Source: a virus
Length of the DNA: 23,054 bases
Strand: one strand, 5' to 3'
IMG/VR virus record: IMGVR_UViG_3300046642_000749
Span: 1 to 23,054 of that record
The notes beneath the pieces were generated by a model, which saw only the letters and a list, made by a program, of their open reading frames with translations, did no database searches and was not told the origin of the DNA. Positions 18,637 through 23,054 of the stretch are shown here, piece by piece. The translations under genes and the position numbers were made by a program. Position 1 is the stretch's first letter. Each line of letters opens with the position of its first letter.

Positions 18637-20983
18637 GTTCTCACGAATCAATATCGGCACCGCTACCGGGGCCAGCGGCGCCACGCTCGCCGTCACCGTT
18701 CCGGCCGGCGGCATTCCTGCCGGTTCGCTGATCGTCGTTGCTGTTACCGAGAAATCCACGTCCGGCACCAGCGGGACGCTGGCCGATACCGCCAGCAATA
18801 CTTGGAACGCATCGCAGGCGGCGAACCTTGCCGGCCTGGCCGCGAATGGCCGCGGCATGGTCTTCTTTGCCTTCAATTCGAAGGCACTGGTTTCCGGCAA
18901 TACTATTACCTATACGCGCAATTTAACGGCGTCGTCGTGCTCGATCTCGGTCAGTTATTTCAGCGGCATTCTGCAGGGCGCAAATCCTGAAGACACTGCG
19001 GCTCGCGCCAATGCGACCGGTACGACAGGAACGATCACTGTAACGTCTGGTACGCCGGCCAATGCCGGCGATCTGTTTATCGGCGCGCTGTGTTCGAGTG
19101 GCACCTCGACTGCCGGTGGCAGCGCGACATTCACACAAGCGGCGAATTGGAGCACGCCGCCGAATGAAGCGACGACCGGAGGTGCGGCTGGCTCGCGTGT
19201 CAATGGCGGCTTTATCCAGCAAAGCGGTGCCATCGCAACCGCCGTTTACGCTCCGACGCTGTCGAGCACCGCGCAGCAATTTGCGGTATTCGTCACCGCG
19301 TTTCGTACGATCCCTGATGCTGCCGACAGCACCAACGAAGACTTGCCGGAACTGCGGCTGCGGACGGCTAAGCAGCAGACGGATTATCCGAATCTGCTGT
19401 TATCGACTTTAGCGGCGGTTAATTTCCCGGAAATTCCGGCGGCGGGAAATCTGACGTTATCGGGAAGTGCTCCGGGCGCAATCATCGGTACGCCGAACTA
19501 CATTCTGCGCGGGCCGATCCATCACAAAATACCCGGAACGCAAAAAGCCAGCGTTGACGACGTAGTCAACCTGTTGCCGGCTTTCCCGGTTGATTTCCTA
19601 AAAGTCCCGGCGGCGGCGAATCTCGCGCTTGCGGGTGCTGCGCCGATTGTCTCAACGGCGTTTCTTGACGCGCCCGCCGCAGCATCGCTGACGCTGAGCA
19701 GCGCCGCGCCTTCTGCTGTTGCTGGCGCGCTTGAAGTTCCTGCGGCTGGATCTCTGGCCCTGACCGGCATTGCGCCGATCTTGGTCCAGGATCTCCGGGA
19801 TTCGCCCGCCGCTGGCGGACTGGCGCTGACTGGCGTTGCGCCAAGTGCGACCGTCAACGTCGCCGACACTCCGGCGGTCGCCAGTCTCGCGTTATCGACT
19901 ACGCCGCCGGTTCTGGTTCAGGATCTGCGGGATTCGCCCGCCGCCGGGACGCTGACCCTGACCGGTCAAGTGTCCCTCGCCGGGCAGAGTTTGTTCGACG
20001 TTCCGGCGGCGGCCGGTCTGACTCTTTCGGGCGCTGCTCCAAGTAGCATTGCCGCGCTTCCGACCGTTTTCCGCTCGCCGATTTATCATCGCCGGCCTGA
20101 GCTACGGCCGAAGATTTTCGCCGAATCGTTCGCTACGCCGCGGCCGTTATTGACCGTCGGCGGGATTGATTTCCCGAAGGTCCCGGCGGCTGCGAGCCTG
20201 ACCCTTACTGGGCCGGCGCCGTCGCTGACCTTGGCCGTTATCGATATTCCGGCCGCAGCTGCTCTAACCCTGCAGGCCAATGCACCGACTCTAGGAGGTA
20301 ATCTACAGCCGATCCCGGCTAGCGGGAGCTTAACGCTAACCGGTGCCGCGCCCAGCCTATTACGGACGTTCCAGGTTGCGCCAAACGCCGGTGCGCTGGC
20401 CCTAACGGGGAACGTCCCAAGCCTTACCCAGAGCCTTCTCCAGACTCCTGCGGCCGCGTCCCTGGCGCTATCTGGCGCTGCCCCGAGCCTACTGATCGCG
20501 CTTGCCAAGCAACCGACGGCGGCCAATCTGGCGCTGTCGGGCAATGTTCCGACTGCCGCTCAGACCTTTAATCAGTCTCGGACGCCGGCAGTTGGAACGT
20601 TGGCAGTCGCCGGTGCGGCACCGGCAATTCAGGTCAGCGGTGCCGTCAAGCCGGCGGCGGCCAGTCTCGCGCTCTCGTCTGCTCCACCCACGCTTTCGTT
20701 TGGCGCCAATCGCGTTCCGGCCAGTGCCGTGCTGGCGCTGGTTGCCGCTCCGCCGGTCGCGCGTCGAGATATTATTCTACGAGCTGCAACAGGCAGCCTC
20801 TTGCTATCGTCCGACGCGCCCTCCGTTGTCCGGGCGAGCTCGGCCGAGCACAAATGGCTGGTCTGCACTTCGATCAGTATCAATCCGGAGATTGGCGGCG
20901 AGGCCTCGATCGCCGCCGAGCTGCAAGGCCTAGTCGAGATCAATGCTACGCTGGCCGGTAAGCCAAACGTGAAGGAATGCTAA
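18635..20983 (+). CDS. Large repeat fibre-like protein, 22-residue repeats
   Basis: A 782-aa protein starting at GTG 18635, the first start after an in-frame stop at 18626. Residues 1-225 form a beta-sandwich-like head (VTVPAGGIPAGSLIVVAVT, NTITYTRNLTASS, FAVFVTAFR). From about 268 to 730 there are about 18 copies of a unit PAAxxLxLxGxAP with a nearly constant 22-residue period (prolines at 325, 347, 369, 391, 413, 435, 457, then 517, 539, 561, 583, 605, 627). Two related spacers (RGPIHHK at 292-298, RSPIYHR at 480-486) interrupt it. The end (740-782) is a different domain. An elongated virion fibre is the natural reading; the partner is probably the lectin-like protein. Confidence 0.75.
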   Translation: MFSRINIGTATGASGATLAVTVPAGGIPAGSLIVVAVTEKSTSGTSGTLADTASNTWNASQAANLAGLAANGRGMVFFAFNSKALVSGNTITYTRNLTASSCSISVSYFSGILQGANPEDTAARANATGTTGTITVTSGTPANAGDLFIGALCSSGTSTAGGSATFTQAANWSTPPNEATTGGAAGSRVNGGFIQQSGAIATAVYAPTLSSTAQQFAVFVTAFRTIPDAADSTNEDLPELRLRTAKQQTDYPNLLLSTLAAVNFPEIPAAGNLTLSGSAPGAIIGTPNYILRGPIHHKIPGTQKASVDDVVNLLPAFPVDFLKVPAAANLALAGAAPIVSTAFLDAPAAASLTLSSAAPSAVAGALEVPAAGSLALTGIAPILVQDLRDSPAAGGLALTGVAPSATVNVADTPAVASLALSTTPPVLVQDLRDSPAAGTLTLTGQVSLAGQSLFDVPAAAGLTLSGAAPSSIAALPTVFRSPIYHRRPELRPKIFAESFATPRPLLTVGGIDFPKVPAAASLTLTGPAPSLTLAVIDIPAAAALTLQANAPTLGGNLQPIPASGSLTLTGAAPSLLRTFQVAPNAGALALTGNVPSLTQSLLQTPAAASLALSGAAPSLLIALAKQPTAANLALSGNVPTAAQTFNQSRTPAVGTLAVAGAAPAIQVSGAVKPAAASLALSSAPPTLSFGANRVPASAVLALVAAPPVARRDIILRAATGSLLLSSDAPSVVRASSAEHKWLVCTSISINPEIGGEASIAAELQGLVEINATLAGKPNVKEC
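19436..20824 (+). repeat. Degenerate 66-bp coding repeats (22-aa unit)
   Basis: The DNA encoding residues 268-730 of the preceding protein is a degenerate tandem array with a 66-base period, in two blocks separated by the second spacer at about 20072-20182. DNA copies have diverged while protein positions P, A, L, L and P are kept, suggesting old duplications under selection. One near-identical local pair encodes VQDLRDSPAAG at residues 384-394 and 428-438. Confidence 0.75.
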
Positions 20984-21312
20984 TGACGGCCGTCGCTTTT
21001 ATCGGCAACACCAACGATTTGCTTTTGACCGGGCTTAAAAGTGAAGTCGAAGGGACATTCCTCGACGATGCCGTTGTCACGGTGACGCTCAAGAATTTAT
21101 CCGGCGTTCCAGTGGCCGGCGAGACCTGGCCAAAACCGATGGCCTACATTGCCGGCTCGGAAGGCAATTATGTCGCCGGGCTTTCGCATCTGTTGGTTTT
21201 TAGCAAAGATATCAAATACACGGCTTTCATTGATGCAGATGCCAGTGACACCAGTGCTGAGCGGATCGGCCATTGGGAATTCACATTCACGGCAAGGACG
21301 CGCGTCAAATGA
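20983..21312 (+). CDS. Small beta-rich phage protein (109 aa)
   Basis: ATG 20983 overlaps the previous stop by one base and has GAAGGA six bases upstream; an ATG two codons earlier is an alternative. The 109-aa sequence has an Ig-like strand pattern: VEGTFLDDAVVTVTLKNLSG, then VAGETWPKPMAYI and HWEFTFTARTRV. Such small proteins are found just upstream of head-tail joining genes in related prophages. It could be a cap for the fibre or a neck component. No clear family name. Confidence 0.6.
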   Translation: MTAVAFIGNTNDLLLTGLKSEVEGTFLDDAVVTVTLKNLSGVPVAGETWPKPMAYIAGSEGNYVAGLSHLLVFSKDIKYTAFIDADASDTSAERIGHWEFTFTARTRVK

Positions 21313-21656
21313 CAGTCGATTATCAAGGCGTGCTCTATAACCCGGTCTATGCTGCCGTCGCTGTTGATGCGACGCTGACGTCCCCGGATGGCTCGGAGAT
21401 CACTGTCGCCGTGGTCGACAAGACTGCAGGCGTGGCATTGTCGGATCGCATGAATGTCGAAAGCATCCGCCCGGTCGCCCGCGTACGCACGGCCGAGCTC
21501 GTCGCCAATGGCATTGAGATGGCCGATCTGCCGAATAGCCAGATCACCTTCAACGGCGCGAGTTGGCGTATCAAAGCCTACCGACAAATGCCGGCGCCGA
21601 CCGGCGAGATGACCGGCGAAACCATGCTCATTCTGCTCAGCGAAGGCGAAGCGTGA
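21309..21656 (+). CDS. Head-tail joining protein (FII/attachment-like)
   Basis: ATG 21309 overlaps the preceding TGA (ATGA), giving 115 aa, the right size for lambda gpFII-type head-tail attachment proteins. The order of features also fits: an N-terminal segment with YNPVYAAVAVDATL, an alternating strand region ITVAVVDKTAG, a helix-to-strand part with SIRPVARVRTAEL, then FNGASWRIKAYRQMP with the final strand TMLILLSEGEA. It would connect the capsid neck to the tail tube. Placement just before the tail terminator supports this. Confidence 0.65.
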   Translation: MTVDYQGVLYNPVYAAVAVDATLTSPDGSEITVAVVDKTAGVALSDRMNVESIRPVARVRTAELVANGIEMADLPNSQITFNGASWRIKAYRQMPAPTGEMTGETMLILLSEGEA

Positions 21657-22105
21657 GCACTGATAATCGTGAAATAATCCTGGCCCAGTTAGCGGTCCTG
21701 CTCGGTCAGATCGACGGTGTTAGCGTTGCCGCACGCAACCTCGAGGAAATCAGCGAAGTGCCGCCCGGCGGCGCTATCGCGGTGCTTTATGACGGCGATG
21801 AGATTGCCGCCGAGAACATCAACGCGATCGGTGGTGCCGGCAACATTGTTCACATGACGCCGGAGATCGTGATCTCGCTCGGCGAAGTGCCGGAAACTGT
21901 CGGCACCAGCACCAATGCTTGGCGCGTCAAACTGCTCAAAAAAGTGCTGCTCGATACCACCCTGAAGACTTTATGCGGCGGCGGTCGTCACGGTGGCCCG
22001 CGATATCTTGGCTGCTCGACCAGCCTGCATCCCGGTCGCGCCACGCAGGTGATGCTGACCGCACAGTTCTCGGTCGGTTATGAATTTGTCCCAACGGCTC
22101 TGTGA
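21653..22105 (+). CDS. Tail terminator / minor tail protein U-like
   Basis: A 150-aa protein starting at a GTG that overlaps the previous stop (GTGA). It begins with a helix (REIILAQLAVLLGQIDGV), then AARNLEEISEVPPGGAIAVLYDGDE, a layout typical of tail completion/terminator proteins: a first helix, a strand with P and an exposed loop with D. Later parts (TPEIVISLGEVPE, a helix LLKKVLLDTTLK, MLTAQFSVGYEF) alternate strand and helix as in lambda gpU-like folds. It would cap the tail and bind the head. Strength rests on layout and on the order with its neighbours. Confidence 0.6.
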   Translation: MSTDNREIILAQLAVLLGQIDGVSVAARNLEEISEVPPGGAIAVLYDGDEIAAENINAIGGAGNIVHMTPEIVISLGEVPETVGTSTNAWRVKLLKKVLLDTTLKTLCGGGRHGGPRYLGCSTSLHPGRATQVMLTAQFSVGYEFVPTAL

Positions 22106-22118
22106 AAGGAAATAAGCC

Positions 22119-22607
22119 ATGACAATACTCGGTAACTGTAAGTCGTTCGTCTACTCGGCATCGGTGCAGACCAAGGATCATTACAGCAAAATGAGTTCGG
22201 TCCGCGCTCTCGACTTTTCGATCGTCAGCCAACTCGGCGCCAATATCAAAATGGAATTGGAGGAAATCAATCAATATAATCTGGCGCTTTATTTGTTGGC
22301 GCAGGTCGGCGCTACGGCCCATCTAACCGGGCTCACTGCGCCGCAGCTCATGGGCGATCTGGTCTTCACCGGCACCAACGCCATCGGCGCTCTATTGACT
22401 TTTAACGGCCTGGTGCAGCTGCAGCCTGGCGGTGACTTCTCGGTGCTTGCCGACAACGATGATTTCGCTTTCTTGCCGGTCAGCGCCAAGGTGCTGTTCT
22501 CAGGCGGTGGCTATGGCCATTGGACTACCAATGGCATCACGGCGCCCAGCACGAAAAATTATACGATCTCGCAGGGTACGGTCACGTTTGTGCCGAACAC
22601 CGTATGA
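22119..22607 (+). CDS. Major tail (tube) protein, putative
   Basis: GAAAGGAAA precedes ATG 22119. The 162-aa protein is beta-rich: VRALDFSIVSQLGANIKMELEEINQYN, then GDLVFTGTNAIGALLTFNG and GGDFSVLADNDDFAFLPVSAKVLFSGGG (in pieces), ending TISQGTVTFVP, consistent with a tail-tube monomer with a two-sheet sandwich and a long loop. It sits exactly between the tail terminator and the tail-assembly gene, where the tube gene lies in most siphoviruses. The identification is mainly by position and size. Confidence 0.65.
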   Translation: MTILGNCKSFVYSASVQTKDHYSKMSSVRALDFSIVSQLGANIKMELEEINQYNLALYLLAQVGATAHLTGLTAPQLMGDLVFTGTNAIGALLTFNGLVQLQPGGDFSVLADNDDFAFLPVSAKVLFSGGGYGHWTTNGITAPSTKNYTISQGTVTFVPNTV

Positions 22608-23054
22608 GTGGACTTGCTGATCTGCTACCCGGCCCGAAACAGGTCGAGATCGACGGCAAGAGCTTTGCCGTCAACGGTCTCAGCCTGGCCGAATTTGCCG
22701 GCCTGTTGACCCGGTTTCCGCTGCTGGACACTATTTTTTCCGGCAAGGGGCCAGCAGCTGTCGGGGAATTGTTGAACGCCGGCAACCCGGCGGTCGGCGC
22801 CATCATCGCTGCCGGCTGCGGCCATGCCAACGACGAGAAATGGGAAACCAATGCGGCAGCCTTGCCGGCGCAGTATCAGGTCAAATTCCTGGCGCCGATC
22901 GTATCGCTGACCATGCCGCGGGGCTTCGGCCCTTTCGCCGAGGATCTGGCAACGGTGCTGACCACACTGTTTCCGCCGACGCCGGATCAGATTCGCGACA
23001 AAGCGTTAGCGAAAGTTATGCGGAAGCAGTCACAGCTCTCATCGAATGCTGGGG
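22604..23054 (+). CDS. Tail assembly chaperone / pre-tape-measure protein, partial
   Basis: ATG 22604 overlaps the tail protein's stop (ATGA), and the frame runs open to the window end (150 residues visible). The sequence is helical: GLSLAEFAGLLTRFPLLDTIF, ELLNAGNPAVGAIIAAGCG, PIVSLTMPRGFGPFAEDLATVL, KALAKVMRKQ. Proteins of this type lie between the tube and tape-measure genes in alphaproteobacterial siphoviruses. In many siphoviruses this gene ends in a programmed frameshift to give a longer chaperone; the relevant end lies outside the window. Confidence 0.65.
   Translation, partial: MSGLADLLPGPKQVEIDGKSFAVNGLSLAEFAGLLTRFPLLDTIFSGKGPAAVGELLNAGNPAVGAIIAAGCGHANDEKWETNAAALPAQYQVKFLAPIVSLTMPRGFGPFAEDLATVLTTLFPPTPDQIRDKALAKVMRKQSQLSSNAG

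Noticed and set aside
17857-20983. Lectin-like and repeat protein as one gene broken by a frameshift
   Set aside because: The repeat protein's frame has its own stop at 18626-18628 just upstream of the GTG, so a single slip in the CCG run would not join them.
1-23054. CRISPR array, tRNA, rRNA, integrase, transposase or att core
   Set aside because: Looked for spaced identical repeats, tRNA-like cloverleaf sequences and recombinase motifs; none were seen. The direct repeats at 2703-2860 are too short and close together to be a CRISPR array.

Overview
The window is a contiguous block of tailed-phage (siphovirus-type, HK97-like) genes, probably a prophage or temperate phage of an alphaproteobacterium, most likely of the Bradyrhizobium/Rhodopseudomonas side of the Hyphomicrobiales. 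The host assignment is inference: a GcrA-type cell-cycle regulator (a protein characteristic of Alphaproteobacteria), the high-GC codon usage, and the style of the phage proteins. Every confident gene is on the + strand, most start codons overlap the preceding stop (ATGA, GTGA, TTGA), and no integrase, att site, tRNA, rRNA, IS element or CRISPR array is visible. No gene-free stretch exceeds 300 bases; the longest gaps are 303-471, 3823-3931 and 4226-4456.

Left part (1-4225), early/regulatory and replication genes: a small Cro-like HTH protein flanked by TTCAC-N5-GTGAA inverted repeats; a GcrA homologue translationally coupled to an MT-A70 adenine methyltransferase; a small protein with a possible PD-(D/E)xK nuclease core; a DUF1376-type replication protein whose gene carries a cluster of direct repeats and an AT-rich patch resembling a replication origin; an HTH protein; and an HNH nuclease.

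Middle (4457-11896), packaging and head genes: small and large terminase subunits, two tiny membrane proteins, a prohead protease fused to the major capsid protein, a 68-aa protein, the portal (here downstream of the capsid gene rather than upstream), a collagen-like protein and a head-tail connector.

Right part (11893-23054): an accessory block of about 9 kb separates the connector from the rest of the neck and tail genes. It begins with a tightly coupled cassette of sugar-modification-type enzymes (two proteins with an AGGPS motif resembling DUF115/GT42, one GT-B/GT9-like protein, two SAM methyltransferases, and a 29-aa membrane microprotein). It continues with several small beta-rich proteins, a LamG-like lectin protein and a 782-aa protein built from a 22-residue repeat. 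Standard neck/tail genes then resume: a small beta protein, head-tail joining, tail terminator, major tail protein, and the start of a tail-assembly/pre-tape-measure protein cut by the window edge.

The best candidate for an undescribed system is the glycan-modification cassette inside the structural operon. I infer that it may modify the phage's own surface proteins or a host glycan. The GcrA plus MT-A70 pair and the putative origin inside the DUF1376 gene are the next most interesting.
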